Shown here piece by piece: positions 1-7,303 of a stretch of 7,670 nt of DNA. The notes beneath the pieces are model-generated. The model did not search any database. It worked only from the letters and a program-made list of their open reading frames with translations, and was not told the DNA's origin. The stretch covers positions 1 to 7,670 of the forward strand of contig CALMGA010000088.1 of the NCBI GenBank assembly GCA_937863205.1, written 5' to 3'. Position numbers and translations under genes: made by a program. Origin of the DNA: an uncultured Beijerinckiaceae bacterium (GTDB lineage: Bacteria > Pseudomonadota > Alphaproteobacteria > Rhizobiales > Beijerinckiaceae). The number at the start of each line of letters is the position of its first letter. Position 1 is the stretch's first letter.

Positions 1-492
1 CTTGAGAAGCGTCGCTGCCGGCAATACGGAGGACACCGGCGGCGAGCCGGCCCCTGAGCGCTTGAACGTGCGTGAAGCGGGTGCAGCGGCGCGCCCGGGG
101 AGCACGGTCTGCCCGGCCACCGGCCACCGTCGCCTCGCGCCGCTGCCGGCGAGACGCAGGCCGCTGCCGGCGGCGGGCGGTGGCCGCACCCCCTCCCAGA
201 TGACGGTGCCGAGCGTCGCGCCGGCCGCGTCGAGGAAGGTCACGAATTCGGCTTCGCGCACGTGCGCCGTGACCTCCGGACCGAGCCGGACGTGGTGGCA
301 CGGCAGGCCGTCGACCGCCTCGGTCGCGAACAGATGGAAGCCGCGGTTGCGGCGGCCGTCCTCGCTCAGCGTCGATCCGTCGGGGAAGCGCAACGCCACC
401 GCCGGCGCGCTGTCGCGCGCTTCGGCGAAGCGCAGGATCGCGTGCCCGATGTGCTCGCCGTCGTCGGCGAGGATCAGCGGCGGGTCATCCAT
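1..492 (-). CDS. Unrecognised protein, 3' end cut by window edge
   Basis: The minus strand is open from an ATG at 492-490 to base 1, giving 164 codons with no stop, so the gene continues past the left edge. I do not recognise the family. The first 110 or so residues look like a compact soluble domain rich in acidic and hydrophobic residues. It contains the strings FPDGSTLSEDGRR and FHLFATEAVDG and ends near TVIWEGVRPPP. After that the sequence becomes Gly/Ala/Pro/Arg/Ser-rich, like a flexible linker. No signal peptide or membrane helix is visible in the part shown. The start follows the stop of the preceding operon gene by 39 bp; the best upstream purine run (GGCGGG, 8 nt away) is a weak ribosome site. 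A second ATG at 488-486 is in another frame and hits a stop after three codons. The layout (soluble domain, then linker) would fit a membrane anchor further on, but that part is not visible. I am fairly sure it is coding and do not know its function. Confidence 0.6.
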   Translation of the reverse strand, partial: MDDPPLILADDGEHIGHAILRFAEARDSAPAVALRFPDGSTLSEDGRRNRGFHLFATEAVDGLPCHHVRLGPEVTAHVREAEFVTFLDAAGATLGTVIWEGVRPPPAAGSGLRLAGSGARRRWPVAGQTVLPGRAAAPASRTFKRSGAGSPPVSSVLPAATLLK

Positions 493-531
493 CCCGGAGG
501 CCCGCCGCGCTGGGGCGTGCCCGAGGGCAGC

Positions 532-1464
532 TCACTTCGACCTCGGGGTTCGCACCGTGGTGACCAAGGTGAAGTCGCAGGAGGGAAGCGGTTCGCCGCC
601 GGTCCAGCTGAGCTGCTGCGCGGTGCCGCTTTCCAGCTGACCGTCGCGTTTCACCATGTCGCGGGGCGCCAGCTGCGTGACCGCCCCGTGGCACTCGCTC
701 TCCTGGTCGCCGAGCCGCATCCGCAAGGTGAACGGCACCCGGTTCGCCCCATCGGTCACCGAGCGGTACTCGATGACGTCGATGATGTAGCGGCCGTCCG
801 GGTAGCTGTCGGTCCAGACGACATTCTCGACGGGTGTCGTTGACACGTTCGTCTTGAGATTGCGGTTGGCGTCGATATCCTTGACGCCGTCGCCGCAGAT
901 GCCGGGCCCGCGCTCGCCGTCGAAGCTGCTGATGCGTCCGCCCGGGCAGGTGACGTTGAGGTCGAGGTCGTCGAGCGTCGCCCAGGCCAGGGTGAACTGC
1001 AGCCGCCCGGTCTTGCCGCCGCGCTGCTCGACCCGCTTGTCGATCGCTTGCGATTCGGCGCGCTCCTCGGGTGTCGGCTCGGGCGTCGCGGTCGGCCTGC
1101 CGGTGGAGGGCTGCCTGATGGAGGGCTGGACAGCCGGCGCGGTGCAGGGCGGCACCTCGGCCTGGCTCATCTCCGCGACATGAACCTGCCGTCGCAGGCT
1201 TTCCCCGGTTTCGACCTCGCGGGCGAAGGCGCCATCGGACGGCGCCGGACAATAGTTGCGGGCGAAGCCGAACACCTGCCTGATGCCGCACGCGCGCAGC
1301 ATGAGCACGCCGCCGGCCAGCACGGAGCCGGCGAACAGCACCCACAGGGCGATCCGCAAGCCGAGCGCCGTGCCGCGCTCCACGCTGCGCCCCTGGCCGG
1401 GTCTCTGGCCGGGCCTCATGTCGGGCATGCGATCACCGTCCCGTCCCGGTGGGGCCTGCGTCAT
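532..1464 (-). CDS. Single-pass membrane protein with extracytoplasmic beta-rich domain (DUF2135-like in outline)
   Basis: A 310-residue protein when started at the ATG one base after the srfC stop. Residues 1-33 are basic and polar (cytoplasmic by the positive-inside rule). Residues 34-56 form one clear membrane helix. Residues 57-75 carry Ala-Cys-Gly and then Cys-Pro (C59, C72). Residues 76-107 are partly helical and end at C107, and 108-135 form a Pro/Thr linker. Residues about 154-255 look like a beta-sandwich. They include FTLAWATLDDLDLNVTCPGG (157-176), recalling the 'W...DLDL.V..P.G' strand of DUF2135/YfaP-type domains, and a later YPDGRYIIDVIEY strand (221-233). Six cysteines lie on the outer side (C72, C107, C173, C190, C258, C296), which would fit disulfides in the periplasm. 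The acidic D165-D166-x-D168 cluster could bind a metal, but that is a guess. Alternative starts are the ATGs at 1428 and 1419; the first has GGACGG 8 nt upstream. Residue numbers assume the 1464 start. Likely role: envelope-anchored partner of the SrfB/SrfC NTPases (inference from position). Confidence 0.8.
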   Translation of the reverse strand: MTQAPPGRDGDRMPDMRPGQRPGQGRSVERGTALGLRIALWVLFAGSVLAGGVLMLRACGIRQVFGFARNYCPAPSDGAFAREVETGESLRRQVHVAEMSQAEVPPCTAPAVQPSIRQPSTGRPTATPEPTPEERAESQAIDKRVEQRGGKTGRLQFTLAWATLDDLDLNVTCPGGRISSFDGERGPGICGDGVKDIDANRNLKTNVSTTPVENVVWTDSYPDGRYIIDVIEYRSVTDGANRVPFTLRMRLGDQESECHGAVTQLAPRDMVKRDGQLESGTAQQLSWTGGEPLPSCDFTLVTTVRTPRSK

Positions 1465-1465
1465 C

Positions 1466-4156
1466 TCAGGCGGCCAGGGCGACGAGGATCTTGCCGAGGC
1501 GGGTGTTCTGTTCCGCCTCCTCGAGCGTTCCGGTCTGGGCGACGGCGTTGTGAGACACGGTGGTGCGGAAGGCGCGGCCCCACTGCTCCATGAAGCGGTT
1601 GGTGAACTCGGCCGGATCGGCGCCGATGCCCGACGCATCGAAGGCGACCGGTCGCGGCGCGAACACCGGCTCGTCGAGGTCCTCGCGGAAGCGCTCGATC
1701 TGCTGGGCCGGCGACACGCGGTCGAAGTCGAGTTCGGACACGAATCGGTTGATGAGCCCCTCGGCGACCAGCGCCGCCTTGCGGGCGATCGCCTCGTTCT
1801 GCTCGTTTGGCCCGGCCCGCAGCCGCAGCTCTGCCGCGACCCGCTCGGCGAGCTTGAGGCGGCGGGCGGCGGCGCCGATCTCGGCCGTCATCTCACGAAG
1901 GCTCGCCGCACCGATCCCGATGCGCCGGGCAAACACCGCATCCTCCGTGCGCATCTGCAGGAAGCCGGCCCAGCGCGCCAGCGCCGCATCGGCGAGCCTC
2001 GACCAGCGATCGGGGCGCGGCCCCGATGCCGGCGCGTCGATCTGCGTCGCCGCAGGCGCCGCCTTGCGGGCGCCGAACGGCCCGACCCGCCTGGGAGGCG
2101 CCGCGAGCGTCGCGTCGCGCGCATCCTCGGCCAATCCCTCCACGCCCGTCCGGTTCAGCGTTTCGGTCAGGGCGGCGTGGAGGTCGGACGCGTCGATCAT
2201 CAGGCCGCGCAGGGCGCTGCCGAAGCGCGCGCGCTCGGCGCATTCGTTGAGGTCGGCAAAAAGCACCTGGTCGACGAAGGCGAGGCGCTCGGCCCGCCGC
2301 GTCGCCCAATCGTCGCTGACGTGGTAGCGCGCCAGCGTGTCGAGCACGTCGCGGCGGATCTCGCCGAGGCGGGCGGCGATCTGCCCGAGCTTGAGATCGG
2401 CCACGCACACCCGCGACAGTTCCGCCGCGAGGCGCCCGGCGCCGCCGTCGTTCAAGGTCATCAGCGCATCCCAGGCCGAGCCGGGATCGGCGAAATGCTC
2501 GGCCGCCACCGGCAGCGACACGAAGGCGGCGCGCAGATCGGCGAGGCGGCCATCCTCGCCGGGCACGATGCGCACCTCGTGCTTGCCGTCGTACTCGATC
2601 ACGCCGCGGAACTGCACGGTGGGGTTGCGCACCAGGAAGACGTTGCGGAACGGCTGGCGCGGCCACCACTGCCGGACCCACGAAGGCTCGACCTTTGAGA
2701 ACGGGTTCATCGAGGCGGAAAAACGGATGCCGAGCTTTTCCCCGAACATGTCCCTGCGGTCGCCGGCCTTCAATTCCAGCGTGCGGTCGAACTTGGTGAG
2801 GGCGAGAAACAGCAGGTTGGGCTTGCCCAGCCGCTTCTCGGGGCTGACGCCGTGAGTCAGCCCGACCCAGGTCTCGATGGCCTTGGGCAGGCTCGCCACC
2901 TCCATCACCGAGTCGGGGACGCAGAGCACCATGGTGGTGAGCTCCAGCTCGCCGGTGTAGCGCTGGAACAGGTAGTCGACCTTGCCGCGCAGGAACACGT
3001 CCTTGGAGGCGGTGTCGGCCGCCTCTCGGAAGTACTTGCGCAGGTCCTTCTTGAAACGGGTTCGGTATCCGGGAAAGTCGAGCAGGTCGGTGTGCTCGAA
3101 GAAGGGCTGCGGCTTGTCCCGGCACACGATGCGCAGCTCGGCGACCAGCGCCGTGACGAGCGGGCGGGGCAGGCTGGCCACCGTGCCGTCGGCCGTGGCG
3201 ACGTCGAGGGCGCGGGCGTCGGCGTCGTGGATGCCGTCGAGCGCATTGACGTTGATGACGCTGTCGCGCGAGGGCACCAGCGCGTCGGTGCGCACGAAGG
3301 CGTCGGCGGCGAAGCGCAGCTTGGCCAGCGCCTCCGCGAGGCGGAGGTAGATCTTGGTGTAGGTCTCATGGCGGCCCCACAGCACCGACAACAGTTCGGC
3401 GCGGGCGGGCAGATCGAGGCGCGGCGCGACCGCGGCGATGCGCTCCCAGAACGGCCCCGGCCCGGACGCGGTGGCGGCGCCGCCGGAGTTGCGGGCGAGG
3501 TAATCCTGGAGATCCCATACATCGGCGGCTATGAGCGTGTCGGTCGGGGCCGGCCGGGCGCGCGCCTCGGCGGTGGCGAGCAGGCCTTCCAGGGTGGCCG
3601 CGTCGGTCACGCTCTCGTATTCCTGGTCGCCGTCCTGGAAGTAGGAGTTCACCAGGATCTTCACGATGTCGGTCTGGCTGAGCAGCTTCAGGCAAACGGG
3701 ATAGCCGGCCGGCGAGGGCAGCTTGTGGATGGTGAAGCGGGTGACGACGCCGGTGGATTCGTCGCCGCCCATCGGGTTGATGTCCTCGATGAAGTCGATG
3801 TGCAAAGGCTCGCTGGCGCGCTCGCCGTCGAAGGCGGCGACGAGCGGCTTGCTGCCCTGGCGGGCCAGGATCGAGATCAGGTAGGACTTGCCGGCCTGGC
3901 TCGGCCCGAACACGCCGACGCAGGTCGGGCGCGTGGCCGAGCGGGCGAGGCGGCCGGCCTCGCTTGCCACCCGGCGAAGCTTGCCGGCCATGGCGGCCCG
4001 GTCCTGCGACACCTTGGCGGCGTTGCGCGGGTCGGCGATCCAGGCGAGCGCGTCGCGCGCGGCCTCGGCCGTCGCCAGGCAGCCGGCCGCGATGCGATCC
4101 CCCGCCGCGCGGACTGCCGCCCGATCTCCCGCTACCGCCGTCGCTGGCGCGTCCAT
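1466..4156 (-). CDS. srfC: SrfC-family putative virulence factor; dynamin-like large GTPase by motif
   Basis: An 896-residue protein that fits the SrfC/'putative virulence factor' family (Virul_Fac) found next to SrfB; srfC in Salmonella was named as an SsrB-regulated factor. The sequence shows an ordered GTPase signature. G1 (Walker A) is GPSQAGKS at 84-91, after a hydrophobic strand. A G2-like TGVVTRFT lies at 135-142, G3 is DFPG at 360-363, and G4 is TKFD at 454-457. The TGVVTR segment resembles the 'TAV(V/L)T' switch of dynamin and bacterial dynamin-like proteins. G2 and G3 are about 220 residues apart, much further than in dynamin, so a large insertion sits inside the G domain. Residues 520-896 are mostly helical, as expected for a stalk or effector region, with a Pro/Ala-rich break near 690-720. 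I see no membrane helix or signal peptide, so it is probably cytosolic or peripheral. The start has a good ribosome site (GAAGGG, 7 nt upstream). It follows srfB by 24 bp, and its stop is one base from the next start. Family identity is fairly sure; GTPase activity is inferred. Confidence 0.85.
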   Translation of the reverse strand: MDAPATAVAGDRAAVRAAGDRIAAGCLATAEAARDALAWIADPRNAAKVSQDRAAMAGKLRRVASEAGRLARSATRPTCVGVFGPSQAGKSYLISILARQGSKPLVAAFDGERASEPLHIDFIEDINPMGGDESTGVVTRFTIHKLPSPAGYPVCLKLLSQTDIVKILVNSYFQDGDQEYESVTDAATLEGLLATAEARARPAPTDTLIAADVWDLQDYLARNSGGAATASGPGPFWERIAAVAPRLDLPARAELLSVLWGRHETYTKIYLRLAEALAKLRFAADAFVRTDALVPSRDSVINVNALDGIHDADARALDVATADGTVASLPRPLVTALVAELRIVCRDKPQPFFEHTDLLDFPGYRTRFKKDLRKYFREAADTASKDVFLRGKVDYLFQRYTGELELTTMVLCVPDSVMEVASLPKAIETWVGLTHGVSPEKRLGKPNLLFLALTKFDRTLELKAGDRRDMFGEKLGIRFSASMNPFSKVEPSWVRQWWPRQPFRNVFLVRNPTVQFRGVIEYDGKHEVRIVPGEDGRLADLRAAFVSLPVAAEHFADPGSAWDALMTLNDGGAGRLAAELSRVCVADLKLGQIAARLGEIRRDVLDTLARYHVSDDWATRRAERLAFVDQVLFADLNECAERARFGSALRGLMIDASDLHAALTETLNRTGVEGLAEDARDATLAAPPRRVGPFGARKAAPAATQIDAPASGPRPDRWSRLADAALARWAGFLQMRTEDAVFARRIGIGAASLREMTAEIGAAARRLKLAERVAAELRLRAGPNEQNEAIARKAALVAEGLINRFVSELDFDRVSPAQQIERFREDLDEPVFAPRPVAFDASGIGADPAEFTNRFMEQWGRAFRTTVSHNAVAQTGTLEEAEQNTRLGKILVALAA

Positions 4157-4163
4157 GCCCCCG

Positions 4164-4169
4164 CCCTTC
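4164..4169 (-). promoter_or_regulatory. Ribosome binding site of srfC
   Basis: GAAGGG on the minus strand lies in the 24-bp gap after the srfB stop codon and 7 nt before the srfC ATG. It is the clearest Shine-Dalgarno sequence in the window. It supports the ATG at 4156-4154 and suggests that srfC is initiated independently rather than only by coupling to srfB. Confidence 0.65.
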
Positions 4170-4180
4170 GTTGCCGGTCC

Positions 4181-7100
4181 TTAATTGATCGTCAGGATGC
4201 CCGTGTCGAGCCAATAGCCGTCGTCGGCGGCCATGGTGTCGAGGCTGAGCTGCATCAGCTTGGTCACCGACAGTCCGTCGCGATCCTGGGCATCCACGAT
4301 CTTCAACTCCTCCTTGCGCGCTTCGCCCTCGTGGAACTTGTCGACCTCCTCGAAGTCGACGTCCTCGTCGGGGGCGCCGCGCTGCAGGGTCACGGTGATC
4401 GGCAGCTTGAGGCCGGCCCGGCCGGAACCAAGCGACATCTTGTAGAGCGGCGTCGCCGTCCAGCGGCGATGCGGCAGCTGCCGGTAGCCGATGCGCATGG
4501 GCGCGTGGTAGATCACCTCCGCCTCTCCTTCCCGGACGATGTGGCCCACGCCCGAGAACAGCACGTTCTCGGGCAGGATCTTGCCGGAGCGCTCCATCAC
4601 GCCGAGGTGGCGGGCGGTGGAGCGCAGGCTCAGGCGATCGGTGAAGATGGTCAGGTTGATGATCTGCCGCTCGGCCAGCGCGCACAGCATGCCGCCGACG
4701 ACCGTCGCGGTCTTGGGGTCGGAGATGCGGACGTTGTCGCGCGTCTTGAAGGGGTACCAGGCGCCGACGCGGTACTCGTGCATGGGGATGATGCGGTCGG
4801 GTGCGACCGCGAGCTTGTCGACGATCAGGTCAACGGTGGCCGGCAGGCGCGACGGGCGCCCGGCGAGCAGCACCTTGTCGCAGTCGAAGTGCCCCACCAC
4901 CTCGGCGATGTTGGAGAAGATCTCGTCGAGCACGGAGCACACCGCCGCGCGGATGCGGCGGAAGTCGTAGTCGATGGGCACGTCGCGCAACGCGAAGGGC
5001 CGCGCCGTCGTGCCGTTGGCCAACTGGTTGGCTTCCCCGGCGACGTAGCTCTCGATGCGCGCCGAGGCCCCGGCGAAACGGCCGCGCTCGATCAGGGTGC
5101 CGATGTCGAGCGTTTCCACCGTTTCCTCGGCGCCGCTGTCGGCCGCCTCGAAGGCGTGCAGCAGGTCGATGCCGATCGGCTGCAGCACGCCGAGCACGAA
5201 CTGCTGGCGCAGGTGCTTGTCCTGTTCCGACATGTTGGCGCGGTTGCCGCCGAAGCGGTTGTTGAGGAAGTCGCGCGGCGCGGCCACGCCGCAGGCGGCG
5301 AGGTGGCGCTCCATGCAGGGCAGCACGGCCTGCTCGATCACCGCCTTGAGCACGTCGTCGCCGGCGATGCGGAAGCTTTCGCGAAAGGTTTGCACCGGCA
5401 CGATCGCGCGCCCGCGCTCCTCGTAGTAGGTGGTGATCATCAGGTCGGTGGTGCCGCCGCCGATGTCGATCGAGGCGAGGCGCAGCGAGGGCCGCGTTTC
5501 GGCCGCGTCGGGCACCTTGCCGACCTCGGCGAAGGGCCGGCGGCGCCCGGCCAGGTCGAAGAAGCCGACCACGTCGCCGCCGAACTTGCGAACGATCTCG
5601 GTGTAGATGTAGACGAACTGCACGCAGCTCGCCTCGTCCCAGCGCACGATCAGCTCGGGCGGGTGCAGGATGTTGCTCCTGGTCTTGCCCCATCCCATCA
5701 GGTCCCACACCAGCGTCAGCGCGGCGTGGACGCGGCTCCTCATGATGCGCTGCTCGCGCACCGGCATCGCCGAGGGCAGGGTGAGGATCAAACGGTTGAG
5801 CCGGCGCGGCGCGTCGGTGAAGGCGCGGGTCTGGCGCACCTGGTGGTTGTTGATCATCGACAGGGCCTGGACGAGGATCTCGCCGACCATCAGCGTGAAG
5901 AACGAGGAGCGCGAAAAGGTGAGCTGGCTCAGCATGCCGGTGAGGTCGCCGATCTCGGACTTGGCGACGAGGCTCTTGTAGAGGCCCTTGTCGCGGTTGA
6001 TCTCGGCCAGCACGTCGCCGCGCGGGTTCATGTATCGGGCCACTGTGCGCTGGATCAGCGGCGGCACGTCGGGATCCTCGTAGTCGTGCGGCTGGAAGCT
6101 CCAGGGCTGGGCGATGGCGCCCGTATCCCAAAGGTATCGCTTGGGGCTCGACATGCCCGAGGTCTTTTCCGTGCCCTCGGCCAGTTCGCGGAAGCGCGCC
6201 GCTTCCGGGCCGATGCGAACCAGGCTCGGCCACAGGAAGGCCTTGAGCCGGCCGGACCGGCGCGACAGGCGCTCGGGCCCGAAGTCGGCCTGCGCCAGCT
6301 CGACGTGGCTCTCGAAGGGCTCGGAATAGGTCCGGTCGGGGATCGACAGGTCGCGCAGCTGCAGCACCATCGAGTTGCCGAGGTCGACGTGGTCGTCGCC
6401 GGCGAAGGACTCGATCAGGATGCCGCAGGAGCGGGAGTTGCCGATGTCGAGCACGAGGTCGACCGCCACCGGCTTGGCGAAGGGGTCTTCCGAGACGGTG
6501 TCGATCAGCTTGATCACGCCGGGATCGACCAGCCGGTCCACGATGTGGAGAAAGGTGATGTAGCGGGCGATGTGCTCGAAGCGGTGCTCCAGGTCGTCGG
6601 CGCGGAAGGCGCGGCCGGGGCGCTGGCGCCGCTTGAGGTCGTGAAAGCATTCGCGCAGCCAGGCGAGCAGCCATTCCTGGTAGTCGCTGACGGTGGACGC
6701 TCCCTCGCTGACCCGCTCGTCGGAAAAGAACCAGCCGAGGTCGTCGAAGCGGGTCGCCAAGAGGAACTCGCGCTCGTTCATCGCATCCTGGCGGCGCGGA
6801 CCCTCGTAGGCGGTGGCGTCCGTGCTTTCCACGAGTTGGGTGTCGAAGGCCAGCACGAGCCGGTGGGTCGCCCCGGTGGCTGCCTTGTCGGCCGCCATCA
6901 GCCGGGCGCGCACCCAGTTGCTCGGCCCCCTGTCGAGCTTGGGCCAGCCCTCGGCGGTGCGCCCCGGCAGCACGGCGAAGAAGGGCATCGGCACCCAGCG
7001 GTCGAGAAAGGCTTCCAGCGCCTTGCCGTTGGAAACGTCGTATTCGTCGTCGCCGGCCTGGAGGCGGTGAGGCGGATCCTCGTCGGGATCGACCTCGTTG

Positions 7101-7276
7101 TAGCCGGGCAGCAGTTGGAACGGCATGCCGCCGTCGGGCGCCTGCTCGTCGGGGATCGGCCGCTCGATGAAGGTGCGCGCGGCGCGCGGCCCCGCGTCGA
7201 TGTCGAAGGTGAAGGCGAGGAACTGCACGCCGCTGTGCGGCACCAGGGTGATCGGCTTGCGGCCGGAGCGGTCCAT
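4181..7276 (-). CDS. srfB: SrfB-family protein; actin/Hsp70-like (ASKHA) ATPase by motif
   Basis: A 1031-residue protein from the ATG start, about the length usual for SrfB. The N-terminus contains the family-like segment ITLVPHSGVQFLAF. All three nucleotide-binding motifs of the ASKHA fold are readable. Phosphate-1 is DIGNSRS at 277-283. Phosphate-2 is DIGGGTTD at 604-611, followed by a hydrophobic strand and a GDD element at 639-641. The adenosine motif is AGRPSRLP at 805-812, followed by DPKTATVVGG at 853-862, resembling the last helix region of Hsp70 ('connect 2'). This predicts ATP binding and probably hydrolysis with domain closure, as in Hsp70, FtsA or MreB. Unlike those, about 276 residues precede phosphate-1, and phosphate-1 and -2 are about 327 residues apart (near 190 in DnaK), so there are extra domains. 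The tail from about 940 is charged. No membrane segment is visible. A TTG at 7294-7292 gives six more residues but has no ribosome site; the ATG has GGAG 12 nt upstream. The stop is TAA. The Salmonella homologue was named as SsrB-regulated; the biochemical role is unknown to me. Confidence 0.88.
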   Translation of the reverse strand: MDRSGRKPITLVPHSGVQFLAFTFDIDAGPRAARTFIERPIPDEQAPDGGMPFQLLPGYNEVDPDEDPPHRLQAGDDEYDVSNGKALEAFLDRWVPMPFFAVLPGRTAEGWPKLDRGPSNWVRARLMAADKAATGATHRLVLAFDTQLVESTDATAYEGPRRQDAMNEREFLLATRFDDLGWFFSDERVSEGASTVSDYQEWLLAWLRECFHDLKRRQRPGRAFRADDLEHRFEHIARYITFLHIVDRLVDPGVIKLIDTVSEDPFAKPVAVDLVLDIGNSRSCGILIESFAGDDHVDLGNSMVLQLRDLSIPDRTYSEPFESHVELAQADFGPERLSRRSGRLKAFLWPSLVRIGPEAARFRELAEGTEKTSGMSSPKRYLWDTGAIAQPWSFQPHDYEDPDVPPLIQRTVARYMNPRGDVLAEINRDKGLYKSLVAKSEIGDLTGMLSQLTFSRSSFFTLMVGEILVQALSMINNHQVRQTRAFTDAPRRLNRLILTLPSAMPVREQRIMRSRVHAALTLVWDLMGWGKTRSNILHPPELIVRWDEASCVQFVYIYTEIVRKFGGDVVGFFDLAGRRRPFAEVGKVPDAAETRPSLRLASIDIGGGTTDLMITTYYEERGRAIVPVQTFRESFRIAGDDVLKAVIEQAVLPCMERHLAACGVAAPRDFLNNRFGGNRANMSEQDKHLRQQFVLGVLQPIGIDLLHAFEAADSGAEETVETLDIGTLIERGRFAGASARIESYVAGEANQLANGTTARPFALRDVPIDYDFRRIRAAVCSVLDEIFSNIAEVVGHFDCDKVLLAGRPSRLPATVDLIVDKLAVAPDRIIPMHEYRVGAWYPFKTRDNVRISDPKTATVVGGMLCALAERQIINLTIFTDRLSLRSTARHLGVMERSGKILPENVLFSGVGHIVREGEAEVIYHAPMRIGYRQLPHRRWTATPLYKMSLGSGRAGLKLPITVTLQRGAPDEDVDFEEVDKFHEGEARKEELKIVDAQDRDGLSVTKLMQLSLDTMAADDGYWLDTGILTIN

Positions 7277-7288
7277 CGCGGGCGGGTT

Positions 7289-7292
7289 CTCC
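7289..7292 (-). promoter_or_regulatory. Probable ribosome binding site choosing the srfB ATG start
   Basis: GGAG on the minus strand lies 12 nt before the ATG at 7276-7274. The spacing is a little long, but the competing in-frame TTG at 7294-7292 overlaps this GGAG and has no purine-rich site of its own upstream. This favours the ATG only moderately. Confidence 0.4.
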
Positions 7293-7303
7293 AAGGGTCG
7301 GCT

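Noticed and set aside
13..172. Repeated CGCTGCCGGC strings near the left edge (about 13, 141 and 162)
   Set aside because: The copies are short and irregularly spaced in very GC-rich linker-coding DNA. There is no unit structure to suggest an array or attachment site.
493..531. Possible terminator between the last two genes
   Set aside because: I see no stable hairpin followed by a T run on the minus strand, and the 39-bp gap fits an intra-operon spacer.
1278..1300. Lipoprotein signal (LRAC) at the end of the membrane helix of the downstream protein
   Set aside because: An arginine two residues before the cysteine and a 33-residue polar N-terminus do not fit a lipobox. A bitopic membrane helix explains the sequence better.
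1465..1638. Longer N-terminus for the downstream membrane protein, starting at 1638
   Set aside because: It would overlap the SrfC C-terminus by over 170 bases, and the added 58 residues are Arg/Ser/Pro-rich shadow sequence. The ATG at 1464 gives an adjacent, non-overlapping start.
1256..2698. A 480-codon plus-strand frame antisense to srfC and the membrane protein gene
   Set aside because: Its composition is typical of a shadow frame and it has no motif. The minus strand here encodes the helical half of SrfC with normal composition.
1466..7276. Reading the window as a pathogenicity island because of the 'virulence factor' family names
   Set aside because: The names come from SsrB-dependent expression in Salmonella. 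Nothing in this sequence shows secretion, toxicity or horizontal transfer; composition is uniform and no mobile element is present.
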